This document shows, piece after piece, positions 49,124 through 61,847 of a DNA stretch of 64,000 nt. Under the pieces are notes generated by a model. It ran no database searches and was not told the origin of the DNA. It saw only the letters and a program-made list of their open reading frames with translations. Numbering within the stretch: position 1 is the first letter of the stretch; the number at the start of each line of letters is the position of its first letter. Origin of the DNA: Lottia gigantea (lineage: Eukaryota; Mollusca; Gastropoda; Lottiidae); contig NW_008709752.1 in NCBI RefSeq assembly GCF_000327385.1, forward strand, positions 1,409,069 to 1,473,068, given 5' to 3'. The position numbers and the translations under genes are program-made.

Positions 49124-51370
49124 TTTAGAAATTTTAGAGTCCACAGAATACAGTCTATATTGAAAACTACAAATATTACTAACTATATACCTTTGTTTGG
49201 TTCTTACTTGACTTGCCTCAGATATAATTAGTAAATTTGACTGGTAAGGGATTATCCTACTTTTAATAACCTTTCTCCCAAATCTAAATAGACAATATAT
49301 AAATTAATAAATGTGCTAAAAACAAAGCATGAATGTATTTATTTGGCTTAGAATGTATTTGCAATAGTGAAGTCCTAATCAGAACAAGTTTGGCTAGAAT
49401 TACATGAACCCCAGACATCTGACGTGGAATCAAAATTGTTCAAATAACCTGCAAGATCCCATGAACATACACGGACCACTTGCCTTAGAAAATACCCGTG
49501 TGGACGAAATGTACCTCGATACCCTACTTTGAAACTTGCAGCATGGTTTTAGGTCGAAGTTGCTCTGTCAATCTAATACTGACCTAGTAAATGAAGATAA
49601 CGAGATAAAACAAACTGTTTTAAACAACATCAACAACTTGTTAACTTTATAAAAGACAAATTGCACACTTTTTCATGTTATTCGATTGCTCCAGCCTTGC
49701 ATAACTCCCGCTCGAAATATATGTCTGGTCAATCGAGTTATCGAAGTCTTGATTGTCATACAAACGGGAATGGTTAAGTAGTCTCGATCAATTTGAATTT
49801 TGTGTATACCAGTTCTAAAATTATGGATTATAGGGTAACGATGGTTGTTTTGGAACATCTTTTTTTCCATTTTTAATTAACTTGATATATGGTTGATATA
49901 CTTCTTCATGTGAAATGTTCATTAGCTGCTAAGAAGTGTTTCGGCAAAATGTTGTTTGGATTTCGGGTTTGTTTTGTAGTTCTGATCGTTAGTATTTGGT
50001 TTATTTATTTTGCAATATTCAATGTAGATGTTCTTGAAATATATAGATACCCTAAAACATGTTTTGGTAAATAAAGTCTGATATAAAATAAATAAACCAA
50101 GTAGCCTACTAACGATCCGAACTGGAAAAAAACTAACCTGAAATCAAACATTTTGATATTGCAATGATTTGATTGGATTGTGCGCCAGCGAATACAGCCA
50201 ATCAGAGCCTTTGACAGAAAATCAAATAGCTGCGTTTACTTACTTCTGTGACACAAGAAAGGTGGTTGTTGATTTCAAGGTGTAAGAAGAAGTTCGTTAT
50301 AGCTTGACATTGTGAAGATTGACTAAATGTAAACAGATACTTGTATTGTCAAAACCAAGTTGAATTAGATTGTATTCTTTTTCGGTCGGGGATTTTAATG
50401 AATTCGAAGAAACACTGAGGAAAATGGAATTTTCATGTAGAAAAATTGGAAATTGTCGCTTGATAGAAAGCTAAGCATTCCCTCCTTTGTGTTTTCTTCT
50501 TCTTTTATTGTATTTGAGCACCACTATAAGTACTTTGGATGTGGTTTCTAGCTTGACAGGACATTCTCACTCTTCTAAAACTCAAGGATCCACTTTTAGG
50601 GTAATGAGGGGACTACATGTATTGCCGATAAAGCAGTTATGAGCCAAATGAGACGTTATTGTTCTATCTAGGTTTTGGCTAATGACGCTATGCAGTCAGT
50701 AATGAGAGAAATGTTGCTAGGCCAGTGATAATAGCCTACCCTTTGCCAAGGTGCTAGTGCAGTACGGTCATGTTTCAGAAGGAAATGATTTACCTCATAC
50801 AGTCAGTTGACCAAACCCAAGGCAAGTAATATATTCTTTGGTTTAAGCGTTTGGTTTGTTAGTTCCTTTTCTACAGAACACAGTAAGGAGTTGCTCGTAC
50901 AGACAAATAGAATTCAAATTTCCATATCATAACGTATTTACCATTCAAACCTAATCTTCTGGTAATGAATTAAACAAACGGATTTAGCATGTGTTATTTA
51001 TTTCAGATAATATAAATTGATTATATAATAAAATATTTTCACTGTTAAAATAGTGCTCAATACATCAATTGTAGTGCGATATAGAAATGCCACTGTTAAA
51101 ATAGTGCTCAATAATCAATTGTAGAGGGATACAGAAATACCACTGATAAAATGGTGTTCAATACATTAAATAATATAGAAATAAAAGTTCTCTTTTAATA
51201 TTTGTAAAGTCATGAAATAAAAAAATAAAGCACATAAGTATTAAAAAAAATAAGCGTGAAATAAAAAACTTATAATATAATAGTCTATAGTATAAGACAA
51301 AAAAGCATGAGATAAAAAGATTACATGAACAAGCAAAAACAATTGAGTTATCAAAGTGATAACAAACATC
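49124..51370. other. Intergenic: photolyase 5' side and tyrosinase 3' side
   Basis: Upstream of photolyase no TATA box is obvious. At ~51,039-51,165 a ~58-bp unit (CCACTGTTAAAATAGTGCTC...) is repeated 2.5 times, probably in the tyrosinase 3' UTR. No gene is supported in 49,200-51,370. Confidence 0.45.
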
Positions 51371-54300
51371 TTAATCTTTGACCTCATCAAATCTTATAGC
51401 TATTTGAAATGTAGGTTGAATTTGAGATTTTGATTGAGCAGCCTCAGGTTCATATTTGACACCCAGGTCAGTTACGACTTCTGTCCCTGTCAGAGGATCT
51501 TTAGACACAAGGTGTGCCACGATATGATTCGGATCGACAGGAGTGTCTACAGCTAAACGGAAACCCAATGAAGCAAATCTGCGATTTTGACAATTAGAAC
51601 ATAGCTTTCTTTCCCATCGGTCGAGAACACCTCGATGTCCTAAAAATATCAGCTTATCTGCCTTCTTCGCGTATGTTCTAACAAGAAATGAGCCAGGATA
51701 AGCATCTTTATCTAAATTAGAAATCTTGAAAGTGAAGAATCTCTTCCATTTTCTATCGGCAAAATGAATAACCTTCGAATCTGATGGTTTTAAAAGAAGA
51801 AAATTACCCCATAGAGGATATTTAGCAACAAGTTTAGACAAATCAAATACAGCTCTCAGCGGTTGATTTGAAGTTACACGACTCTTCTGTCTCAGCTCGA
51901 TTTCAATCTCTTCTAGTTTCTCAACGACTCGTGTATATAGCCGTGATGCAATGGATGGTATAATGGCGTCTTCTAATGAACCTCTAGAGTAGGTATATCC
52001 AAGTTGACCTTCAATATCCACACAATCGTTACTGGTTCTGGGAACGCCATATTCGTCTTGGAACGGATACAGAATCGTATCCATGTTTAATTCTTGATCA
52101 GGAGTTTGATTTGGTGTTGGTCCTTGACCTTTTGTTGACGTTCCGGTGTTGTGACCAGGTTCGGGTATTTCAGGCCTGATAGTTAACTCATGCTGTTTAT
52201 CCCATTTTCTCTGCCAGATCCAAAATACACGATCGATATTACTGTGATGAGAGAAAAATATCGGATCAAAAGCAGCAACTTCATTGGCACCCATTTCGCC
52301 ATTGGACCCCTGAATTAATCCAAAATATTCACCAGGATTTTCTGGATTGGTGAAACCGCCAATTGATAAATGTATGTCATTATGTGGTTGTTCTAAGCAT
52401 GAATCACCATGATCTACCGAGGTGGTGTTAGAGAAATTATTATAATCGTCTGTGTCCAGACAATCTTTGAACTGAGAATAGACGCTGTTATATCCTTTCC
52501 CTGGATATCTTCCATTGTTGATGAAGTATATAACGTTCTCTTGAAGAAGCTCAGTGGGTTGTACATTCATCTCGCGTATCTTGGTATTATGGGCTTCAGA
52601 AACCGCCTTAGCTTCTTCAGGGTTAACTATGCCCGAGAATGGATATCGCATTGTCGTATAACCCTCAGGTTTAACGTAAAATTTATCAGGATCTGCCTCT
52701 ATCTCTCGTGGAAATTTGAAGTCAAGTAAAGGATTAGGTATACTCGGATCACCATCAATTGTTACTGTTGGCTGTACTAGTATAGGGGGAAGACCTTCCT
52801 TCCTGCTTCCTTCAGATGTGGTGTCCCAGTAATGTAGGGCAACATCACCATCCGGTAGAACAGTCTGTAAGGCTTGCTCCATCCGTAGACAATAAAAGCG
52901 ATGCCATGTTGGAAACAGAACATTCGAATGCTGACAGTAACCACTCCAGGCTTCAGTAGGACTTTGGAGATCTTTAGGTTCTACCATTCTGTCTTTAAAC
53001 GGCATGCCATGATAAGATGCAATGGACCAAAATGAATTGGGGTTGGAAGGTGGAAGATCTTTGACAAGTTTCCAGGCTTTGAGAAAGTCGTTCTTCTTCT
53101 TAGGCAAATCTTCAAGTTCCCGTAATGAGTATCGAACACGATATCTGAAAAATAGAATTTGAATACTTTAAATATATTATTTAAGATAGTATTCACGAAT
53201 CTGAATAGTCCCGTGCGAGTGACCCCCTAAAAATCATATAAAAGTTCTAAGATTTCACTGAATTTGTACCAAACAGACCGATCTTGCTTCTGCCTGTAAA
53301 CTTGTTTTTGATAAAAAAAAAAAAAACTCAAAACGTTTCAAGCCATTTAAAACGACGCACTTTCAAAGAAAGAGTAACCCTCTCTCCTTTTCAATGACTT
53401 TGGAATGGATCAATACCGTTCTGCGTGTTTGCGATATGTACCTATTTCTCATGATTTTCAAAACAAAAAGATCATCAAATATTTCCTTAGGAGTAACCTA
53501 CTCTCTGCGTCTACCAAAATTTAATATACCTAATAGTTTGTAAAATAAAGCGTCGTCTAATATGTTGAAAACGCATTTTAATGGGCATCGTTACGAGGTC
53601 GTACTAGGCAAAAAGAGACCTATTGTGAATCACTTCAATCTCCCCGACCACTCTATAGAAGACTTGGTAGTTATGCCTATCAAGACTGTTTCGCCGATGC
53701 TTAACATTAAACCGAAACATAGAAGATTACAGATTATTGGATGGACCAGCTGGACTGGTTTAAACCTATAACCATACTGCGACCAATACGTCAATAATTG
53801 TGAAAATTTGTGTAAAATGAAAAATTTATTCTGCTTTCACTTCCAAATGCACGTTAGATGTAATTGTCGCCTTCCTATATAAGAAAAGTTTCCATTTAGG
53901 AGAGCCTAATTGTAGAGAAATATGTCTCCAACGTACTCTGAAGGTTTCAACTAAAATATTGAGTCTTTATGAGGCCCAACACCAAAACTTACGGTGGCTC
54001 ACATACGGCATATTTCACTTTTAATTTATGAATTAATAACAATAATTTTCATATAATTCAAAATAAAAAGTGGAAAATGTCGTATGTGAGCCACCGTAAA
54101 AACTAGTCATTAATAATTTGTAATAATTTGTACACTGCATTTCTACTTAACCCTTTTGACACTTTCTCGGTTTGATTATGTAGATACATAGATGTACATA
54201 AGATATTTTAAAATTATTATTATTCCTGTATAATTTACGATTTTTTAATATAGAAAATTTTGCATAATGCACCTATAAAGTTCTCTCAATATTTGGAAAT

Positions 54301-54509
54301 AGGGAAAAGCAGGCTGATGCCACTATCCGACGTCCTTCTTCTTAATCATTAACCGATGCAGAAAAGTAACACTCTATTTCATATTATTTCCAAATATTCA
54401 ATTGAAGAAAATGTAACTTACTCAGATGTTGCCTGTTTTAAGCCAGCATGTTGTTGGGTTGCTTGGAACATAGCACTGGATGACTGTATCCCTGCTAGTT
54501 CTAGAAAAC
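51371..54509 (-). CDS. Tyrosinase / hemocyanin-like type 3 copper protein, last two exons (partial)
   Basis: Exons 51371-53144 and 54422-54509 join in phase (…QATS-E-YRVRYSLRELEDL). Type 3 copper enzymes oxidise phenols (melanin, shell matrix hardening) or bind oxygen. CuA: IASYHGMPF, then YCQHSNVLFPTWHRFY; CuB: EQPHNDIHLSIGG and DPIFFSHHSNIDRVFWIW. All six copper histidines are visible, and Cys-Gln-His before CuA His2 matches the thioether bridge of mollusc hemocyanins and fungal tyrosinases. After the catalytic domain a second beta-sandwich domain reads PLWGNFLLLKPSDSKVIHFA, then KLCSNCQNRRFASLGFRL, like the placeholder domain of hemocyanin units. A Pro/Gly/Thr loop (NTGTSTKGQGPTPNQTPDQE) lies between. 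The 5' end is not found. No membrane segment after the second domain. Confidence 0.88.
53520..53770 (+). mobile_element. Penelope-like GIY-YIG endonuclease relic
   Basis: Reads MLKTHFNGHRYEVVLGKKRP, then IVNHFNLPDHSIEDLVVMPI, matching the FNAHR...KPVSNHFNLDDHSIDDL stretch of the full element at 27,630-27,720. Only this ~250-base part survives; the catalytic front half is absent. Diverged, so clearly older than the copy inside the Polinton. Confidence 0.75.
53990..54098. mobile_element. MITE with ~35-bp inverted repeats and AAAACT target duplication
   Basis: TACGGTGGCTCACATACG at the left pairs with CGTATGTGAGCCACCGTA at the right, imperfectly extended to about 35 bases around a ~40-base AT-rich centre. 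AAAACT flanks both ends (53,984-53,989 and 54,099-54,104). A 109-bp non-autonomous DNA transposon; the superfamily is not known. Confidence 0.8.
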
Positions 54510-57490
54510 CTACAATGAATTATAACGCCTGAAAGAATCTTGGTAACTTGAAATATACAGATAGAAAAGTTTAATTTTTTGAATAAAAAAAAAATTACTA
54601 TGACACATGATTGTTTTAAAATTGAAGGGTAATATTGATTTACTGAAAAAGTAATTATTCTTAAAATCAGATTTGACAAAAATAATATCTGTAGTATTTG
54701 GAATGATTTAAATAACAACCAGAAATGTATAAACGTCAGTACGTAAGACATACCTGAATAATATGTGTTCTATTATCTGCACTAGAAGACAGATAATACT
54801 GGGCAATACAGTCTTATATGTCATCGCTAACAGGATACAAGGATCATTTACACTTAGTAAAACGGAAAAAATAGTCTCGCATGGCAATTTTATAAGTACG
54901 TTATATATGTGTATACAAATCGTAATTTGTCAAGCTTTGTTTTCGTACTTTTACTTATTTTTTTTTCCCCTATTTTTTGGAGAACGTCTCTGAAAAACTG
55001 CATTTTTTTGCTAAACTGGAAGTGGCATATCGCATTTTGTGCAAAATGTGTTGGGAGTCTGTAGTGCTTAGTTTTGGGCAGATGAAAAAAATACTGGGAG
55101 ACAACCAATACATCACACATTATTTAATTACTACCGGTTCGGGAGTGAAAACTTCCGATTTCTCAAAATCACATCAGGTGGCCACGCATGCGCTGTTACC
55201 TGAGAGTTACGCATTTTCTCGTCATTTTTTACGATTTCCTTGTTTAGAACAGAATGTTGTATTTATTTTTCATTTTCAGTTGTTTTTTTTGTCATCAGAA
55301 TATTGACATTTCTGCAATACCACATTCTCTAATAAACATAGTGATTTGATTTTTTTCATTCTAAATCTACGATTGGTTCTCTTTCAAACGATATGAAAAA
55401 TTGTTTTTAAATATTGAATTTTTTTACGACTGAAATTCACATCGATGTGGTTTTCATAATCAGAATACACTCTTTATTCTCTTTTAAATGATATGTGGAA
55501 TGAGTGGCTTAAAACAATATCTTAAATCATTGTGCAAAATTTAAAGAGAATCCAATATTTTGTTAATTTATAGGTTTGGCACTTTATAGGGTTTAAGATG
55601 ATTGACAGGAGGTCTGGTAATAAAACAGTAGATTTGAGCCTCACTTTTCACATTAGTCATGGTTCAACGCACACAGGTTTTAAAACAGAGGGTATTATCA
55701 ATATGTTATGTAACCTACTTCCTTATTTGTGCTTTTAATCTCATAAAGATATTTGTTTAACATTTTCCTAGGCTGAATCTATGCCATTATGAATTTTGTT
55801 CGACTAATAAAGAGCTAGCACATTTAATAATAACATCATCCTTAAAACAATAGCAATAATTTCATATGTGGGGATAAAAGAACCAATTCAAAGTAATAAG
55901 ACAGACGTTAGGCAAACCGAGATGATATTGGGGTCTATAATGAATAAAAACCTATGTTTATTATTAAACTCTTCACCTGAATTATTTCTAACAGAAAACA
56001 TTGAAAGCAATCGCAATAAGACGGTATAAATATATAAAAAGTCACATTATTCAAGTTTATTTCCAGACACAAACAAAAAGTGTCTGGAAGTTGCAAGTGG
56101 ACTATGGCTTGAAGTCAACTAACTTTTTTTTCTCTATTTTCGTTACAAATTGAGAATTTTGAGGTGATATTATTGTTCATTAATGGTAGACTTATGGTAG
56201 TGTTGAAAGCTACAAGCTAGAAGTTCCAAAAAGATCCAAAAGCCACGGACAAGGTTTCGTGCCACCCTTGGAGCTGTTCGCAGTTCTAGTTTTTCTTTGT
56301 TAACCACAAAATAAGTGTTATATCATTGGTTGCTCACTACTGTAATATTATACTTTGTTAGCTAATGCAGAGGTCTCCTCTAGTTGAAACTTACTCTCAT
56401 GGAACCTGATCATATTAAGTCACAAAAGTTTTCATAAATTGCACTCCAATGCACATTGAAATGTTTTGCATGCTGTTATGCAAAGTCAAACAGATAAATA
56501 AGCAGATATCTAATTTCCTGAGACGCCTACAGATTTTTCCCTTTGTTACATATTATGACATGATGAATTTGTTGACTTTCCTCTCCTCCTTGATTTCATG
56601 ACCCAATACCACGCGGTTTCCCGTTTATGTTCACGTTGACCTTTACTAAGTAACCACCTACATTTAGCGACCACAATAGAGTCCCACCTCCACCTTTTCA
56701 AAAATTAACGACCACCTTCATTACGCAACCAGCGACCATGTATGTAAACTTCATAACATTCTCATTATCTCAATTATAAGATAAACATGACATGGTTCCA
56801 CATACAGGTGCCATTAAAAGGGATTATAGTTTACTGGCAATTTGCTGATCTCAAAAGATTAATTTAATTGTTTATTAATTACATCAGTCTAAAGATCAAA
56901 AATGGCCTTCAAAACAAAATAATTTTGGTGTTTATTCTGTCCAAATTTTTGAAGAGACCGTTTCCGATTACCCCCTTAAAGAGTCTCTTCATACAGTTTC
57001 TATGTATACCATATGGCGTAATATCCTTAATATATATATATATAATATTATATTCCTGATGACGGAGCGAGAACCACATTGAAACGTTGAAGTAATACAT
57101 ATTCTAGAAGTATCTATCCATAAAATTGTCTTATTTATCTATATATATATATTGTTAAGATAGCTGCTTGGACAATGAGTACTATTGATGTGTATTCATG
57201 ACAGAGTTGGTTTATTATCATAAATCATACATAGTAAACATAAAGATGGGATGACCTGCCAAGTCGGTGACGAGAGTTGAAGTGGGACCGTTTAATTAAA
57301 GATTTACTCCCTATGAATATTGTGCTCGCTGGACTATTAAGAACGTTACAAACAAACAGTAAAAATGAAAAGCTTGGCTGATCATAGAACATATTTACAT
57401 ATGTTAAATTTAGCAATATTTCTAGTCAATGTCACCCCCACCCCTTTTTTGTAATTACTTAATATAAAGACATTATATTAACACATGTAC
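54510..57490. other. No gene supported; possible tyrosinase 5' intron
   Basis: AT-rich. A stretch at ~56,630-56,750 has repeated GCGACCAC/TAACGACCACC phrases of the kind seen in old dispersed repeats. Poly(TA) at ~57,030-57,050 and ~57,140-57,150. The missing first exons of tyrosinase may lie here but I could not identify them. Confidence 0.4.
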
Positions 57491-57496
57491 ATAGGC

Positions 57497-57845
57497 CTAT
57501 TTATAAGGCAAGCTTCGTGGGTGGTTTGACAATACGTCCACTACGAGTTCTTGAAAGTGCTTCTGATGGGGTTTTGGGAGTTGAGTTTCCTGCAACCGTT
57601 CATTATGTTCATCAACATTCTTACCAAAGACACTAATATCATCAGCTATACCAATACATCCTGGGCATTTCTCCAATATTTCGTCCAGTCTAGCCTGCAA
57701 AATATCTTGTGAAACATTCAAGCCAAAAGGTAAACGTAGAAATCGATATCGTCCATAGTGCGTATTGAAGGTTGTGAGCCGTGATGAGGGCTCATCCAGG
57801 ACAGCAAAATTTAGGGGTATAGATCTAATATGGCTTATATGTTAA
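57497..57845 (-). mobile_element. Ty3/gypsy LTR retrotransposon fossil (reverse transcriptase fragment)
   Basis: The minus strand reads GRYRFLRLPFGLNVSQDI and then CPGCIGIADDISVFGKN, the palm of a Ty3/gypsy reverse transcriptase with its ADD catalytic motif. Only about 350 bases are recognisable, without LTRs, integrase or gag; an old, broken fragment. Confidence 0.85.
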
Positions 57846-59398
57846 CAGTCTTCCTGCCAAGGGCTCTGGCAATAACATTGTAAAGAAATGCTAGCCTGAA
57901 AATTACGTATTATCTCAACCTATGCCGAAATCGAGTGAACGAAACACGAATGAATAACAGCAATTTATTTATGAATATTAGTATAGTTATATTCATAAAA
58001 GTTGTTACGCCCTATGGAATATATAATACAGATAGGTCACCGGTTTATATTTCAGTGCAATTCGGCTTTTATAGTATGGGATGGTGTAATAGGTGAGCAA
58101 AGGGTTCTACAAGAGCATGATCCAATTATCCTTTGTTACGATTGAAGCCAATGTCGTTTTTACGGGGACTGGCCAAGCTAGGCCCTCATCTACCATTTTC
58201 TTATTATCTTATCAGTGAATATAGGGGAATAGTGGCTTGTTCCCACCACCCGGCCCCCCTCCTCTTGACAAGTATTTCATAATGCAAATGAGAGTAAGCA
58301 TACCGTCAATGCTGCTCAATATCACACACAGAATTTGAAAATTTGAAGAACTTCAACAATTGTTTTTCCATTTGAAGTTTTTATTTATTATAAAATCATT
58401 GTTTTTATTATTGTATCACATTACGCTTATACTTCTACAAAAAAAAAGATGAAACAAGGAAAAGTATGCAGATCAGAGATGTAAAGCTACCACAGCATCC
58501 ATAATCATTATAAATGATCTCAAATTATTACAAATGATCCCAAATCATTATAAATATTCACGAATCGTCCTAAATTGATCCTGAATCATTATAAATGACC
58601 CAAAACTCAAATCATTATAAATGATCCCAAATCATTATAAATGTTCCCAAATGATTATAGATGTTCCCAAATCATTATAAATGTTCCCAAATGATAATAA
58701 ATAAATACAATCATTATAATTGTATCAAATCATTTACACATAGTATTAACAATAAAGAAATAGTATTGGAAGCTCTTAATTTATGGAGTTAAATGGTCTT
58801 TGGCCTTCGCTGCTAATTTCAAGAAGCTTGTTCATGATAACTTTTTGAACATTCGTCATATATATATTCGAATCTTGTTTCACGCAAACTTTCTTAAGAA
58901 TTCACAATCTTGAACCATTGTCATTTCTGTCGTATGCATTAACCAGAACACAGCGCAACTTACAATAATTGCTATATTTATGCTAAAGGAAGATGTTGTT
59001 ACAGGATTTACTTTGGTTACAAAACTATTGTCCGAAAACACCAACAATTATAGTCGAACAAAGATATGTTTGTACATCATGGACGCTGCAAATCATTAAC
59101 GAGGCTTATGAAGTGCATTTATCCAGCATTCAAGTTTCTATTACTTTAAAGTTACTCAAAAAACAGTGGTCTAACTTCCATAAGGACTCTCTATGTTTAA
59201 GAAAAATTTCCCGAAGAAGGGGCCCTCAAACCGCAAGCCTTGCGACATGAATATATATTTATATCCTTTACGTCCACAGGCCCCTACTCATCTCTGGCTC
59301 TGGATAGTGTCACACCCTCATGATCAAAATGTTAACACCACAATTTTTAGGGTCTTGAATACTGCTAACCGATGATGGTCTGACATAACAGGTGTGTC
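57846..59398. other. Intergenic with short tandem repeats
   Basis: At ~58,500-58,710 a ~19-bp phrase AATCATTATAAATGATCCCA/TTCCCA is repeated about ten times with variation. No coding sequence is supported in the rest. Confidence 0.5.
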
Positions 59399-60938
59399 TC
59401 ACGTTTTTGGGGGCACGGATTTTAAAATTTCTAAAGCTTCGTTGTAAGTTGGAGGAGGTGTAGTGTCATATTGGAAGCAAGTGGATCCCATTAAATCTGT
59501 CACTGAGACGTGCATGCCGGGATATCTGCTCGGTCCAGCGCGATTGTTACTAAAATTAGCATCGGTTTCTATAACAGTGTCACTCACACTCGTCCCTGAA
59601 ATAGTCTCTACAAAACCTTCATTTATATAACCGTCAGATCGATCACGTGACGAACCCACGAGATCTTCAGTACTGGAGGCGGTATTGGTCAATGTACCGT
59701 CACTTCCGCCAAAAAGTTGTTCGTACGATGGCGGTGGATCACAGTTTTGAGCTGGGGTTGTTGCTGACGCGTTTCTTTGATTTTGAGCTAGTCTAGATTT
59801 ACGGCATTTGATAATTAGAACACAGATTAATGGTATCAATATAGAGCAGCCAGCTGAGAGAGCGATAAAAGCACCACTGTTTGTTACTCTCGCATCTGAA
59901 ATGACAAAAATATGTTAAAGTTTCTGACGGTAGGAAAACGAGAACCGCTCAGGTGAATGAGACTTCAGGTACTTTGTATTAAATACGTATTATTTGCAAT
60001 ATATTTTTTTTAAATGCTGCCTTCTCGTGTCGACTGGCGATTCAGACCTTAGCGTGGCGCCCATGTCGAAAATGGACCGATTACTGGCAACCCCAAGATC
60101 AGATCCTGAGTACCCACGGATAGACTTCAAAAGTCATACCAACCTTCATCATGTGAACACAGAAATCTGATTTCATAATCAAAACATTTCCTTTCGTGTT
60201 CTTGATCTACATCTAAACAAGTGACTCCATATTTGGTACACGGAAGTTTGAGTGTGTTCCCTTTCCACAATTTCTGACTGACAAACGTCGACTCCTCATC
60301 TCCAACAACTCGACATTCTACATCTTCCGGTTCCCCATCCTTACATACTTCATTATTAATCTAAAAATATATATAAATCTATTTTACAACGTCACCTAGG
60401 CCAGAGCTTTCATTGAGACTCGTCTCAATACACCCTAACACAACGTCACTTCCTGAGAAACGGAAATTGACACCCGTCCCTATTTAGTCCTCTCTATATT
60501 CGTTGACGATGGAAAGTAATATCCGAAGCATCACATCATTTAGTCATTTAGGTATACTTGGATATTTCACGGATTCATTGGTCATTTGGTCCTATTCTTC
60601 TCTCTAACTCTTCAGTCATTGCAAGTTACTATTAAACAATGAAGATCACACAATTCCTCACATATAGTAAGGAAAGCATTTGGTTGGTTGAATATTATAT
60701 GATCTAGAACTTGAGATACATAGCAATTACACGAAACGAAACATTTAGATTTGCATTTTGCATTTGCCTCAGTATGAGTAAAAACTTATACAAATTTATT
60801 GTAATTTTGCTTAAATTAAATTTATATTAAATACTTATTATTAATCACTTACTTTTTGTATTCTGATAAAAGTTTCGATGTCCTCGCCATCTGACGGTTC
60901 GTCTGTATTATACCATAGAGTCCAGCTGACTGACGAAC
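59399..60938 (-). CDS. Single-pass membrane protein: WxxW ectodomain, PPxY cytoplasmic tail (3' exons)
   Basis: Exons 59399-59895, 60140-60360 and 60853-60938 join in phase. The first two in gene order form a WxxW domain (the mucin/CILP type): SSVSWTLWYNTDEPSDGEDI, then VECRVVGDEESTF, CTKYGVTCLDVDQEHERKCF and DYEIRFLCS. The last exon gives the transmembrane helix (SGAFIALSAGCSILIPLICV, LIIKCRKSR stop-transfer) and a ~120-residue tail with two PPxY motifs, DPPPSYEQL and TPPPTYNEAL, which bind WW domains of NEDD4-type ubiquitin ligases. A signalling or trafficked surface protein is inferred. Stop at 59,399-59,401. The 5' part is not fully identified. Confidence 0.75.
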
Positions 60939-61665
60939 CTAAAAATATATAATAATTGTAGTTTGTAGGATTTAATACTATATAGTAGTTACTTCCCTTG
61001 TTACAACAATTCCTTGTATGACAAAAGTGGTCTGAAAAGTTACATATTATACTGTAGTTATCTCCCTTCTCTTAATAGCTATTACACGGTGACAAACAAC
61101 CTCGGCGAAAGTTACGTCAGCGTTCAGCTTTACAGAAACTGCCAAGGATTGCCAAATGACTCAGTGATATAATTATTCAATGGAGTTAACGACTGTCATG
61201 TATTGACAATGCTTATCAAAAAATATCAAGAATTGCATGCTAAATTCTTTTTATGCAAATAATCGTCAATATTCGGTCTACTTGAGTCGTAACTTTCTGT
61301 TGTTGCCCGTAGATGTTACACCAATAACAATTTAAAACTTGTTATAAACACGACTTAGTAACGAGGTTCATTGTCCTGTTATTTTAATCGCATCAGCAGA
61401 CAGATAAATTGATAATGGCCCACTTAATTTACTAGATTCCTATAAAGTGACGGTGATCAATCTGTTCTAACCACATAGTATTTCTAGCCTCGGGCCACAA
61501 TACAAAGTCTAGTAATACAAACAGGCCGTTATTCAGGTCAAGACGAAAACACCTTTAAGGTACAAAATATATTATCACTCAAAATAAACAAACAAGATTT
61601 GAAACCGACCCAAAACTCCTCATACAAAATATATGCATGTACGAAGCTGATGGAAAATAGCTCAC

Positions 61666-61847
61666 CTGTAAATAGGTACAGATACTCCGGAAATGTTCAA
61701 GATCGGATTTGGCTAAGGACAAGCTGATAGAAAGTTTCATTTGTGAACCTAAGTTGCTATCCTTGTAAAAATATTTGTATATTTCTGTCTCGGTGAAACT
61801 TATATCTTTTACTTGTTTCATTGAGATTTGCAGAACTTCTTTGGTTC
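61666..61847 (-). CDS. Probable upstream exon (WxxW-protein gene or another gene)
   Basis: Bounded by TTACAG and GTGAGC; open throughout: GTKEVLQISMKQVKDISFTE, then KLSISLSLAKSDLEHFRSIC. It looks like a mixed alpha/beta segment. Its phase (0 at the donor) does not fit directly onto exon 60853-60938, so an unseen exon lies between or it belongs to another gene. Confidence 0.4.

Larger units (their letters stand above)
53145..54421. other. Tyrosinase intron, host of two mobile-element relics
   Basis: AT-rich intron holding the Penelope relic (53,520-53,770) and the MITE (53,990-54,098), nothing else recognised. Confidence 0.5.

Noticed and set aside
52409-52729. 106-aa plus-strand ORF
   Set aside because: Antisense to the tyrosinase catalytic exon.
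54763-55306. ORFs of 76-109 aa downstream of tyrosinase exon 54422-54509
   Set aside because: Low-complexity, overlapping on both strands and without motifs; no support as exons.
58993-59375. 85-aa and 60-aa plus-strand ORFs
   Set aside because: No recognisable motif and no context; probably chance ORFs.
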